From positions 1-51,694 of the forward strand of contig JAABSH010000024.1 of assembly GCA_011390465.1 (NCBI GenBank): a DNA stretch of 51,694 nt, written 5' to 3'. Position numbers and translations under genes: made by a program. This document shows positions 18,405-27,638 of the stretch, in pieces. Position 1 is the first letter of the stretch, and each line of letters starts with the position of its first letter. The notes under the pieces are model-generated. The model was given only the letters and a program-made list of their open reading frames with translations. It did not search any database and was not told the origin of the DNA. Origin of the DNA: Desulfobacteraceae bacterium. GTDB taxonomy: Bacteria; Desulfobacterota; Desulfobacteria; Desulfobacterales; Desulfosalsimonadaceae.

Positions 18405-21400
18405 TTATTGGTCGGCAATGTGCCTTAATATGTGTACCGCCTCCGGCATGCCAATAGCGCTGTCTCCGTTGACATCAGCGGCTAAGTTCAGGGGATGACT
18501 GCCTTCTAAGCCGATGCAGATCTGCAATGCCAAAACGGCATCTTCAAGGTTAACCGTCTGGTCCCCGTTAATATCGCCTGTTTCGTCAATTGGCCCGGAC
18601 TGAAATGGATCGAACACAAATGTAATCCTTTCAGATGCCAGCATTTTATTATACGGCCAATGCGTGTCGTATGTCCGTATAAACCACTCATAGGTTTCCC
18701 CCAGCTTCAAGGCCCGTAAATCCCAAAAGTGCAAATCTATATGATTCCCGGTTGTACTGATATTTACATATTCTTTTACATCTGTTGGATCGTCCCCGGC
18801 CAAATCGCGAATCCGCAAATTATAAAGCTGGCCTTCTGCTGGCCTGTCCCAATCAAAGATCATGCCGCCATCAGGCAGGATTTCGTGTGTCATTGAATCA
18901 GCATCCACCCCCAGGATCTCTGCGGTATCATCGTAATCCTCGGCGGCGGTCAAAACCGTGCCATCCCCGAAGACCACCTGAAGCTGATAATTACCCGATG
19001 GATAAGCGGAAGTGTCACAAACATGAAACCATCCCTTGTCCCCTTGCTGCGTCTCTGTAGACAGATTGAACCCATCATCGGCCAGATCAAACTGATAGGA
19101 AAAACCATCAGGCCCTTGCACGGTGGCTTCATTGACATTTGGGACAGACCCTGGACGGACACTGAAACCGCAGGCAAATCCGTCCGGCCATCTGTCTGCG
19201 ATGAACCATCTGATTCGATTGTCCAAATTATTCGGGGTATAAGCGATATTGTCGTTGGCAGCAGATGTGCGTACTGCCGTATATTCAGGAAATTGCGGAT
19301 CATCAAAAGTTTTGACCTGCCATTCGTACGACGCCCCTATTGCCAGGCATGCCAGCTCATTTGCGTCAACGGTGAGTCGATCGATATCCCATGTTCGCTG
19401 AGATTCATAAAGCCGTTTCCCATCGGCATCATATATCTGTACCTGATACCCCAGGCCGGATCGGGGGCTGGTCCAGGAAAATTCAATGCTGCCATCATCT
19501 GTTAAATCTGCCGCCATCGTTGACGGATCGACTGACGGGATACTGTTAAATTGGCGATCCAGGGTATAGGTTCTTTCCAAATCGTCTTTGAATCTCAACG
19601 ACAACGTATATGTGCCATCATTTGCCGGGGTGTCAAATGGCTTCCACCAGTAATTAAACCCGGCACAATCGCTCATATCATCGTATCGATCATTTATTAG
19701 ATCGAACGTATAGGAAAACCCGGAAGGCCCGGTCACAGTCGCGGATTGAAGTTGATCCTCAAATACAGGCGGCAGATCAAAACCAACACTGAATTGTCCT
19801 TCATACTTGGCCACTTCCCACCAATTTAGCCTTCGGGGGGCCTCGCGTAATTGAAAATCCGCCTGGGTCTGTGCGTCCGTATCGATGCCGTCCGCCAAAG
19901 CGCACTCATAATCGCCGATCATCCTGTCATAACTCCACCAATACGACATAAAGGGCTCATGGCGGCAGTCACCGCAAGCCTGCACATAAACGATCCCGTC
20001 TTCTGTGTCGATATCCCGAAACGCATATGCCCCATCGGAATCAGTCGTTTGGCTGTCTATATGATCGCTCCAGCAGGGCGAATCATAAAGCTGGACCACA
20101 ATGTTTTCCAGCTGATGTCCGTCCTGATCGGTGACAGTGCCTGAAATGCTTGGCTGTGCGTATTCCTGTGCGGTGACATCCATTCGCATTATACTATTGG
20201 CCTGCTCTGTATTCCAGCTGGCACCCGAATCTGCCGAATACGCCGAATGATCAAGAATTGTCCAGGAACCGCTCTCTGAAGTCGAATCGGTGAAAGATAA
20301 ATTATAATCCCCATTGCCGCTGCTGATCTGGACCGTCACCCAGTAGTCCGTGTTTGGCGAAAGAACAATATCGGCTGACGTCCGATACGCATTCATCCCC
20401 ACTGTCGGACGGCCGGGACCCGCCAGTACCCCATCTGTTATTTGGGCGCCAGGCCGGCCGCCGTTATCCCTGCAAATACGGACAACGAAAGTGCCTGCAT
20501 CATTATTTACCGCTTCAACAGCCACGGTCACGCTCTCCAGGATATACGTATCACTGCCCGTCGTAAATCCCTGAGCCTGATAACGGGCGTCGCTGACCGT
20601 AAAAGACCTGTCAGCAGACTGGTTCAAATTTGAAACCCCGAACTGGGAGGTGTCCAGTTGAAAATCGACCCCTGAAACGGTTTGCCCGTCAGTTATGGAT
20701 ACCTCTGCCCCTTTTTCGCAATCCGGGGTCACCCTGTCCAGATCCCACCATAGATCCTGGCCCTCCATATGGGCCGCATAGGCGCGAAGATAGTAGCCGC
20801 CGGGCGGCAAAATAAGGGAATACTGCCCTATGGAATCGGTTTTCTGTGAAAAACGATACGGTTCATAACGGCATTGATCATCGGTTGCAAGGATCCATAC
20901 GTCTCTCAAAGGCCGATCCGATGTGCCTGTCGCCGTACCGGTAATCTTTCCGGCATTCTCAATCATCTGTATATGGGTCAGATTGTCATCGCTGACCGAT
21001 ACATCCGGCATTTCGGCACCTACCGCATGCGTATAACACCGAAGATAACGATTGACCCAGTCGCCCATGTCGGCAATTGGCACCTTCCATTCAATGAAAT
21101 CTGAACCGACGCCGACATATTCACTGCCCGGATATGTGCCGATGACCGCTCCACTGCCCCGCTCGTAAACACCTGCTCCCCATTCACTTCCATCGGGCTC
21201 ATAGGCAGCCACAGCGTATCTATCCCCCCATGTGTCCGGGGATTGGGGAGACTGGCTGGCCTGGAATACGTAAAGAGTTTCGGGGGTTTCGAGGGGGGCG
21301 CCGTCCGCCAAGCGGATCATGATATATAAATATCCTTCATCCCGGGCGAGATATAATCGGTCAATATCCGTGCCATCGAAATCGACCGCTTCATCCCCTA

Positions 21401-24275
21401 TTGCATCGGTATATACCGGCGACAGTGAATCCCAGTCCGACGCCTCCCCGTCAATTGAAATCGATTTCCTTGGGATTGTGGTAAAGCCGCAACTTTCGGG
21501 AGTTAAAATAAAATCATATCCAGTCAGCACATCACCCGTATCAGCAGGGATCCGTGCGGCCAGTTCACAATCCGTGGTTCCATCTGCAGCATCCCAGTAT
21601 TCCGATACCCAACCGGAACCTTCGGCAGACAGGTAAATATCTCCAGATGGAACCCGCACTGAATAGTTGCCGTTGATATCTGTGGTACAATAAGAAGCGA
21701 CGTCTATGCGCTCACCGCAGGCGGCTTCATATACGTTTATTTCGGCATTGCCAATTCCATGGCCCTGAGGCGACTTGACCTGCCCGGATAACAGTGCGCC
21801 GGCATCAAGGGTAAAATCGATACCAGTCAAATGATCGTTTCCGCTAAGGTCAATCCGGTCAGCTTCAGCCCATCTGTAACAGGCATCATAGTATTCCGGG
21901 ACATAGCCACTGATTCCGGCCGCAAGCAGATACTGGCCACTGGGGAGTCCGCAGATGTCATAAGACCCGTCCGGGCGCAAAGAAAATCTTTTTTCACCTC
22001 CCCCTTGATCCGTTCGAAACGCAATAACTGCGCAGTTGATCTCCCATTTGTCGTGCACCCCAAAGACGCGGCTGCCGCCATACCATTCAACCACCACTTG
22101 CTCATCAATCATAATTTCGGATGCATCATCCGAATCCGTGCTGAACCACCATAGGCCTGGCTGATCAACGTAGAACCAACATTCGTATTTGGACACGAAA
22201 TGATCATTTGCGCCATGAATGTTTTCTTCCTGATACACTTTGTCCACCACGCTTTGCCCGTACCAGCCCTCTGTGGTTTGCGCATCCTGCTCCACACAGG
22301 ATCGCATGTCGCTATGTGTTTGCGGGTGCCGGTTCCAGGTATTGCGTTTCGTGGTCAATAAAATCCCTGGTTCTCCATTTGTTTCTTCAGTTTGAAGATT
22401 CAAATGGGTGGTGGAAAATACTTCCCACTTATCGCCTCCGGGAAACTTAAAAGCGGCTCTGGCGGTATTGCTGTATTCGTCTGTATTTTCATAGCGGTAC
22501 GTAAATCGATGCCATCCCTTTTCTAATGAAATGCTGCCGATATTGCCGGGCGGCAGGGGCTGGCCGGTAGCGGCATCCGTGACGGTTCCGGAGATACATC
22601 CGCCCTGATCGATTGAAAAATCAATGCCGCCGGATTCGCTTCCGGATTGGACCGCTACCTTTTGCGCCGTTTCACACTCCCATTCCGATAAAGTTTCAAC
22701 ACCGCCCCACCATTGATTGATATGAGATGGATCAGCGGCCGTGGCCTCCGCATATACATAATATTCCCCGGGCGGCAGGCTGACGGCAAAGTCGCCGTTG
22801 CTGTCGGTAGGGACGACCGCCGCATCCGGTGCTTCCCAACACTTCTCCGAAAACAATCGGACTTCTGCATTTTCAATAGGATCTCCGTCTGATGTAGACA
22901 CATTGCCGCAAACAACCCCTCCCCTGTAGACAAAAGGCACCCCTGCTGATGAATGATTCTTTCCATCAAGCGCAAAAACAGATAAATGGTAAATCTTCCC
23001 TTCAATTAATGCTTCACCCGTCCCGTCCTGATTATAGGTGCAAGAAGTTTCAGATGTTTCCCAAAACCAGATGGAATGGTCATCATCTTCGATCCAGATA
23101 TGATACCGACTGGCATTGGGAACCGGTTCCCAGTCGATTGGGAAGCTTGGATTGGTTATCATACCCCCATTGGTCGGGGTGATGATTTCAGGTAAATCCA
23201 GAACCGCCGATAAATTGTCCTGGACGGTTACCTTATTTCCGGATTGGTCCAAAACATGAAATGTGTATGCCCCGAAAAGCGGTGCCTGATTAAAATCGTA
23301 CAATGCATTTCCATATACCCCATCTGCTGATCCATTATCGTCATGATGACCATCATCAAAAAGAAAGTATGTATCCCCCTGAGGATCTTCGACCCAAACG
23401 CTGCGGATATCTTCCACCCCCTGAGGATCGGCGGCTAAAACGCTAAAATGAAGCCCCCAGTCTTCACCTTGATTCCAGTCATTGTGTATTGATCCGACCC
23501 CGCCGTCTCGAAGGAGGGCCACCGGCGCTTCGGCATCCGAATTATAAATAAAAGCATTAGAGGTATGGTGCCAGCTTGAATTACCGAATTCATCTGAAGC
23601 CCCTACCCCCCATCGGTAGACCGTGCCTTCGGTTAAAGCGTCTCCGGTGCCGTCATCATTGTAAGCAACGCTGGTACCTAAAATACCATGTTTCGACCAC
23701 ACTTCACTGTCGTCTGCATCCTTAACAACAGATAGAGAATAATTGCTGGCCTCAGCAACCGGTTCCCAGGACAGTTCAGCGGAATCCCCATCGATAAATT
23801 CATAATTCGAAGGCGAGGGATTTCTGGGATAATCCAAAATTTGCTCAACCGTATCGGTAGCGGTGGCAATATGCCCGTCTGAATCTGTAATGATAAATTC
23901 ATATTCCCCAATAGCAGGCGGATCTGAAAATTGATTTTCCCAGTCACACCAGCTAAAAATGCCATCTCCCGCTTCACCATCGCAGTGATTACCGTCATCA
24001 TAGAGGGGATAGGTAGTTTCTCCAGGAGAGCTGACTTCAACACTCGTAATCGTTGCTGCCCCCTGTGAATCATCAACCGCAACATAAAGAAGCAAACCAT
24101 ATTGATCGCCATTTTCATCTCCCCAATGACTGGAGTTGGCAAAAGGCCCATCCGTTACCATAGAAGCCCCGGATTGTTGAGAGATCGCTAAAAATGGATG
24201 CACAAGACCGGCCATGAAAAAAATAAAGAAAATGTTACAGACGAGGTACAACTGGTATTTTTTGTACGTTATCAT
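18405..24275 (-). CDS. Large secreted multidomain protein with carboxypeptidase-regulatory-like, PA14-like and dockerin-like modules
   Basis: 1,956 residues; ATG preceded by AAGGAGAA. A hydrophobic signal sequence occupies about residues 8-31. Approximate layout: Fn3-like and beta domains to 450; a carboxypeptidase-regulatory-like repeat (PIENAEVRLFSEKC, SNGDFAVSLPPGEYYVYAEA) 452-550; PA14-like segment 626-742 (WFYVDQPGLWWFSTDSDDAS); another regulatory-like repeat 815-925; a DOMON/CBM9-like domain 935-1105 (SIDGEASDWDSLSPVYTDAI); two further regulatory-like repeats with a choice-of-anchor-R-like domain between them (1215-1368); Fn3-like repeats; and a C-terminal dockerin-like pair (DINGDQTVNLEDAVLALQ, ADVNGDSAIGMPEAVHIL). 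No catalytic domain is recognised, so binding or scaffolding is more likely than catalysis. It heads the minus-strand secretome block. Confidence 0.87.
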   Translation of the reverse strand: MITYKKYQLYLVCNIFFIFFMAGLVHPFLAISQQSGASMVTDGPFANSSHWGDENGDQYGLLLYVAVDDSQGAATITSVEVSSPGETTYPLYDDGNHCDGEAGDGIFSWCDWENQFSDPPAIGEYEFIITDSDGHIATATDTVEQILDYPRNPSPSNYEFIDGDSAELSWEPVAEASNYSLSVVKDADDSEVWSKHGILGTSVAYNDDGTGDALTEGTVYRWGVGASDEFGNSSWHHTSNAFIYNSDAEAPVALLRDGGVGSIHNDWNQGEDWGLHFSVLAADPQGVEDIRSVWVEDPQGDTYFLFDDGHHDDNGSADGVYGNALYDFNQAPLFGAYTFHVLDQSGNKVTVQDNLSAVLDLPEIITPTNGGMITNPSFPIDWEPVPNASRYHIWIEDDDHSIWFWETSETSCTYNQDGTGEALIEGKIYHLSVFALDGKNHSSAGVPFVYRGGVVCGNVSTSDGDPIENAEVRLFSEKCWEAPDAAVVPTDSNGDFAVSLPPGEYYVYAEATAADPSHINQWWGGVETLSEWECETAQKVAVQSGSESGGIDFSIDQGGCISGTVTDAATGQPLPPGNIGSISLEKGWHRFTYRYENTDEYSNTARAAFKFPGGDKWEVFSTTHLNLQTEETNGEPGILLTTKRNTWNRHPQTHSDMRSCVEQDAQTTEGWYGQSVVDKVYQEENIHGANDHFVSKYECWFYVDQPGLWWFSTDSDDASEIMIDEQVVVEWYGGSRVFGVHDKWEINCAVIAFRTDQGGGEKRFSLRPDGSYDICGLPSGQYLLAAGISGYVPEYYDACYRWAEADRIDLSGNDHLTGIDFTLDAGALLSGQVKSPQGHGIGNAEINVYEAACGERIDVASYCTTDINGNYSVRVPSGDIYLSAEGSGWVSEYWDAADGTTDCELAARIPADTGDVLTGYDFILTPESCGFTTIPRKSISIDGEASDWDSLSPVYTDAIGDEAVDFDGTDIDRLYLARDEGYLYIMIRLADGAPLETPETLYVFQASQSPQSPDTWGDRYAVAAYEPDGSEWGAGVYERGSGAVIGTYPGSEYVGVGSDFIEWKVPIADMGDWVNRYLRCYTHAVGAEMPDVSVSDDNLTHIQMIENAGKITGTATGTSDRPLRDVWILATDDQCRYEPYRFSQKTDSIGQYSLILPPGGYYLRAYAAHMEGQDLWWDLDRVTPDCEKGAEVSITDGQTVSGVDFQLDTSQFGVSNLNQSADRSFTVSDARYQAQGFTTGSDTYILESVTVAVEAVNNDAGTFVVRICRDNGGRPGAQITDGVLAGPGRPTVGMNAYRTSADIVLSPNTDYWVTVQISSGNGDYNLSFTDSTSESGSWTILDHSAYSADSGASWNTEQANSIMRMDVTAQEYAQPSISGTVTDQDGHQLENIVVQLYDSPCWSDHIDSQTTDSDGAYAFRDIDTEDGIVYVQACGDCRHEPFMSYWWSYDRMIGDYECALADGIDTDAQTQADFQLREAPRRLNWWEVAKYEGQFSVGFDLPPVFEDQLQSATVTGPSGFSYTFDLINDRYDDMSDCAGFNYWWKPFDTPANDGTYTLSLRFKDDLERTYTLDRQFNSIPSVDPSTMAADLTDDGSIEFSWTSPRSGLGYQVQIYDADGKRLYESQRTWDIDRLTVDANELACLAIGASYEWQVKTFDDPQFPEYTAVRTSAANDNIAYTPNNLDNRIRWFIADRWPDGFACGFSVRPGSVPNVNEATVQGPDGFSYQFDLADDGFNLSTETQQGDKGWFHVCDTSAYPSGNYQLQVVFGDGTVLTAAEDYDDTAEILGVDADSMTHEILPDGGMIFDWDRPAEGQLYNLRIRDLAGDDPTDVKEYVNISTTGNHIDLHFWDLRALKLGETYEWFIRTYDTHWPYNKMLASERITFVFDPFQSGPIDETGDINGDQTVNLEDAVLALQICIGLEGSHPLNLAADVNGDSAIGMPEAVHILRHIADQ

Positions 24276-24764
24276 GGTTTTCTCCTTCTTCGGAAAAAGT
24301 TTACAGGCTTAAATCTTCCTTGCATTTGATCTTTTGTGTAAAGAGCCTTAGCTTCTGAGTTCTATCATTTTGTTTGGTTAGCATACGGCGCTGATACTGG
24401 TAAAATGATCAATCAGAAATAGAGCTAATTATTTAAGCGGATATTGAACAAGAGGCTCGGCCATCAGGTTGAAAAGGCGGTGGAAGCTGATTCAAAAGTT
24501 TATGCAGGTTCTTTAAGAAAAGCACATGAGGCATATCTCAATTTGAACATATTAAGTAATATTTTTCAAGCTACCTTTCAAGCTTAAATTACCCTTGAAT
24601 GTCTTTTGGGTTTCAGATATTAATTTTATTTTGTTCAAAATATTTTTAATGCGCAAAAATCACGCGTAAAAATGGGTTCAAAACAACTATCAACCAGGCT
24701 TGCCCATAGGATGCCGGGCCACTGGCCGGGAACCTGAAACAGCCTGTTAATCGGAGTTGGGGCA
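24276..24764. other. Divergent intergenic region with a short orphan reading frame
   Basis: The region separates the minus-strand secretome from the plus-strand SH3/nadB pair and should hold both promoters, but none is clear. From 24429 to TAA 24587 a plus-strand frame is open for 52 codons without an ATG near its start. It reads LGHQVEKAVEADSKVYAG and on through KAHEAYLNLNILSN, which looks protein-like. It may be the 3' relic of a lost gene. I cannot identify it. Confidence 0.35.
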
Positions 24765-25421
24765 ATGAAAAAAATTTCAGCATGCTTTCTGATCGCTTTT
24801 GTTCTGACGGTGCTTTTAACCGTACCCGGGTTTTGCCGGGAGATGTATGTGGGGGATATCACCGAACTGAATCTCCGGTCCGGCAAAGGGGTAACTTATC
24901 CGGTCATCACCACTCTGACTGCCGGCGACGCCGTGCTGGTAACCTCCGCTGCCGGGGACTGGACAAAAATCCGCACGGCGGACGGCACTGAAGGCTGGGT
25001 GGCCTCCCGGTATCTGACCGGTGAAAAACCCGCGGACATCCGAATTGAAGATCTCAAGATTCACCAGGAGACCCTCCAGGAAAAACTGGAAATGGCAACT
25101 CTCGAAAACCAGCGGCTTACCGAAGAAAATATCAGCCTCACCACCCAGCTGAACGAAAAAATCCTGGCCCTGACAAATACGCAAAAAGCCCTGAATGCGT
25201 TAAAAGCAGACTCCGGGGAGTACCTTGCGTTAAAAGAAAAATATGAACAGACCAGTAAAACCCTGAAAGAACTGAAAGAAAAAAACCGCCTCCTGGAAAA
25301 ACGGGGTGACCAGCAATACGCGTCCATGGCCATCAAATGGGCCTTGACCGGCGCCGGCATTCTGCTTGCCGGATATTTCCTAGGGGCCCGCAACCGGCGG
25401 AAACGGTCTTCCCTTTTATAA
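24765..25421 (+). CDS. SH3-domain and C-terminal anchor protein (TIGR04211/YgiM-like)
   Basis: The 218-residue product has a signal sequence (KKISACFLIAFVLTVLL to GFCRE) and a bacterial SH3 domain at about residues 26-90 (LNLRSGKGVTYPVITTLTAG, WTKIRTADGTEGWV). A long coiled coil follows at about 98-185 (LQEKLEMATLENQRLTEENI), then a single transmembrane helix (ALTGAGILLAGYFLGA) and a basic tail NRRKRSSLL. This order matches the SH3-and-anchor family: a periplasmic or envelope SH3 domain tethered to the membrane, with a suspected but unproven role at the cell wall. nadB follows 20 bases downstream, so the two are probably cotranscribed, although no functional link is evident. Confidence 0.85.
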   Translation: MKKISACFLIAFVLTVLLTVPGFCREMYVGDITELNLRSGKGVTYPVITTLTAGDAVLVTSAAGDWTKIRTADGTEGWVASRYLTGEKPADIRIEDLKIHQETLQEKLEMATLENQRLTEENISLTTQLNEKILALTNTQKALNALKADSGEYLALKEKYEQTSKTLKELKEKNRLLEKRGDQQYASMAIKWALTGAGILLAGYFLGARNRRKRSSLL

Positions 25422-25441
25422 CCCTGAAAGAAGAGAATAAA

Positions 25442-27082
25442 ATGAAGAATGAATCCGATTTTCTGGTCATCGGCAGCGGTGTGGCCGGTCTGCTGTTTGC
25501 CCTGAAAGTAGCGGACCACGGCACCGTCACCATCATTACCAAACGCAATCTGGCGGAAAGCAATACTGCATACGCCCAGGGCGGCATTGCCGCTGTGGTT
25601 GCCGAAACAGACACTTTTGAATCCCACATTGCGGACACCCATGCCTCCGGCGACGGCCTGTGCAATCCCCAGGTGGTGGAAACGGTTGTTAAATCCGCTC
25701 CTGAGCGGATTCAGGAGCTGGTGGAACTGGGGGTCCGGTTCAACCGCAACCGGGAAAACACCAGCGGCACGGCTGATCTGCACCTGGATCTCTGCCGGGA
25801 AGGCGGCCATTCCCATAACCGCATCGTTCACGCGGACGACCTCACCGGCCTGGCCGTGGAAGAGGCCCTGGTGGATCAGGTGCGGCGGCATAAAAATATC
25901 GCGGTTTTTGAAAACCATATTGCCATTGATCTCATTACCCGGTCCACCAATCTGCAGCGGGGCATGACCATCACCAATCACGAGGTCTATTGTTACGGCG
26001 CCTATGTGATGGACCGCAACACAACGGATATTCACACCTTTTGCGCCAAAACCATCATGCTGGCCACGGGCGGGGCCGGAAAGGTTTACGCCTACACCAG
26101 CAATCCGGACATTGCCACCGGCGACGGCATTGCCATGGCCTACCGGGCCGGGGCCACCGTGGCCAATCTGGAATTTGTCCAGTTCCACCCCACCTGCCTG
26201 TTTCACCCGGAAGCGAAAAATTTTCTGATTTCCGAAGCAGTGCGGGGAGACGGCGGCCTTCTTGTGAATGCGGCCGGCGAACGGTTTATGGAAAACTATT
26301 CGCCTTTAAAAGAGCTGGCCTGCCGGGACGTGGTGGCCCGGGCCATTGACGCGGAGCTGAAAAAACGCGGCGACGATTCCGTATTTCTGGATATCAGCCA
26401 CAAGGATACGGATTTCATCAAAACCCGGTTTCCCAATCTCTACGCCAAATGCCTGTCTTTTGGCATTGACATGACAACAGACCCCATTCCGGTGGTCCCG
26501 GCGGCCCACTATATGTGCGGGGGCGTGGCAACCGACATCTGCGGCCGGACCAATATTCAACGCCTGTTTGCCGTGGGCGAAACCGCCTGCACCGGTCTTC
26601 ACGGCGCCAACCGCCTGGCCAGCAACTCCCTTTTGGAAGCCCTGGTCTACGCCCACAATGCCGCGGCACAGGCCATTGAAGACATGCAAAGCTTTGCATT
26701 TGAGGTATCCCCGGAACTGCCGTCCTGGGATGATCTGGGCGCCATTGACAGCGACGAGGTGATTATGGTGAGCCATTCCTGGGATGCGGTCCGCCGGCTC
26801 ATGTGGAATTATGTGGGCATTGTCCGGTCGGACAAGCGCCTGGCCCGGGCCCGGCGCCGCATTGACATGATCCAGGATGAAATCAATGAATATTACTGGG
26901 ATTTTAAAATCACCCCGGATCTCATCGAACTGCGCAACATCACCATGGTGGGAGATCTGATTATCCGCTGCGCCACCCACAGAAAAGAAAGCCGGGGTTT
27001 GCACTACAGCATCGCCTACCCGGAAAAAAACGATGCGCGCTGGAAAAAAGACACCGTGCTCCGGCGGCCGTTTATTCATTAG
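25442..27082 (+). CDS. nadB: L-aspartate oxidase
   Basis: The 546-residue flavoprotein oxidises L-aspartate to iminoaspartate with FAD, the first step of de novo NAD synthesis in the cytoplasm. In anaerobes the electron acceptor would be fumarate or another compound rather than oxygen. The N-terminus carries the FAD-binding GSGVAG (residues 11-16), then NTAYAQGGIAAV, GHSHNRIVHADD, the active-site region QFHPTCLF and EAVRGDGG, and GANRLASNSLLEALVYA near the end of the FAD domain. The C-terminal helical domain is complete, and the length fits the family. I chose ATG 25442 because an in-frame upstream ATG at 25337 lies inside the SH3 gene. NadA and NadC are not in the window. Confidence 0.95.
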   Translation: MKNESDFLVIGSGVAGLLFALKVADHGTVTIITKRNLAESNTAYAQGGIAAVVAETDTFESHIADTHASGDGLCNPQVVETVVKSAPERIQELVELGVRFNRNRENTSGTADLHLDLCREGGHSHNRIVHADDLTGLAVEEALVDQVRRHKNIAVFENHIAIDLITRSTNLQRGMTITNHEVYCYGAYVMDRNTTDIHTFCAKTIMLATGGAGKVYAYTSNPDIATGDGIAMAYRAGATVANLEFVQFHPTCLFHPEAKNFLISEAVRGDGGLLVNAAGERFMENYSPLKELACRDVVARAIDAELKKRGDDSVFLDISHKDTDFIKTRFPNLYAKCLSFGIDMTTDPIPVVPAAHYMCGGVATDICGRTNIQRLFAVGETACTGLHGANRLASNSLLEALVYAHNAAAQAIEDMQSFAFEVSPELPSWDDLGAIDSDEVIMVSHSWDAVRRLMWNYVGIVRSDKRLARARRRIDMIQDEINEYYWDFKITPDLIELRNITMVGDLIIRCATHRKESRGLHYSIAYPEKNDARWKKDTVLRRPFIH

Positions 27083-27167
27083 GCTGAAGACTGAAGACTG
27101 AAGGCCGAAGGAAAAGAATAAAAAATGATCAAATCCTTTGGTTCTTCAGTCTAAATTCCTTCAGCCT
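27081..27167. repeat. Imperfect inverted repeat overlapping the nadB stop codon
   Basis: Left arm AGGCTGAAGACTGAAGACTG starts at 27081 inside the stop codon. The right arm, read on the minus strand from 27167, is AGGCTGAAGGAATTTAGACT. The right half (27121-27167) is 42/47 identical to 35306-35352 in inverted orientation. The element is a dispersed repeat that may end nadB transcription. Confidence 0.65.
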
Positions 27168-27245
27168 TCAGACCATGATCAGAAAATGAAAAACGGTATA
27201 AAAAATTCAGTTTCCTTGAAACGAATACAACCGTAAAAAGTCAAA

Positions 27246-27449
27246 TTGGCTGATCAGGAATTAAAAATATATATGGCCGATATCATCAACAAAGACAAAC
27301 TCAACAATCTGGCCGGGGAAATCTGGAAATCCGCTGAGCGGCTGAGGGGCAAATTCAAGGCTTATGAATACCAGTCCGTGATTCTGCCCATCATCGTGAT
27401 CCGCGAACGTTCACAAGCAAAAAACCTTCAAGAAAAATCATATCATTAA
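27246..27449 (+). pseudogene. hsdM: N-terminal remnant of a type I restriction methyltransferase subunit
   Basis: Residues 13-52 (NKDKLNNLAGEIWKSAERLR then YEYQSVILPIIVIR) match the conserved N-terminal helical bundle of HsdM, where an IWKSA...LRG...EY..VILP pattern precedes the SAM-binding methylase domain. After IRER the similarity stops and the frame ends 13 residues later. A whole HsdM is around 500 residues, so nearly all of the catalytic domain (including NPPY) is gone. No hsdS or hsdR is nearby. TTG 27246 or ATG 27273 could have been the start. It is the relic of a lost restriction-modification locus. Confidence 0.65.
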
Positions 27450-27638
27450 AGCCTGGCACCGTTTGGCGGAACAAAAATGGCTGTCATAAAACTTTCTGGT
27501 AATCCAGTTCTCTTTTTATTGATCTTGTCCTCAGTGCACGTCTGCTTGCATTGTTGCGCATCAGGGCACATAAGTTAACGCCTTACGGCGTCACTACAAA
27601 CCAGAGCACCTTGGCTGTAGTAAAAACGTGGCCGGCAG

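Noticed and set aside
25061-26206. Minus-strand open frame of 381 codons opposite the SH3 and nadB genes
   Set aside because: nadB is unambiguous on the plus strand; the antisense product is low-complexity and lacks a start signal.
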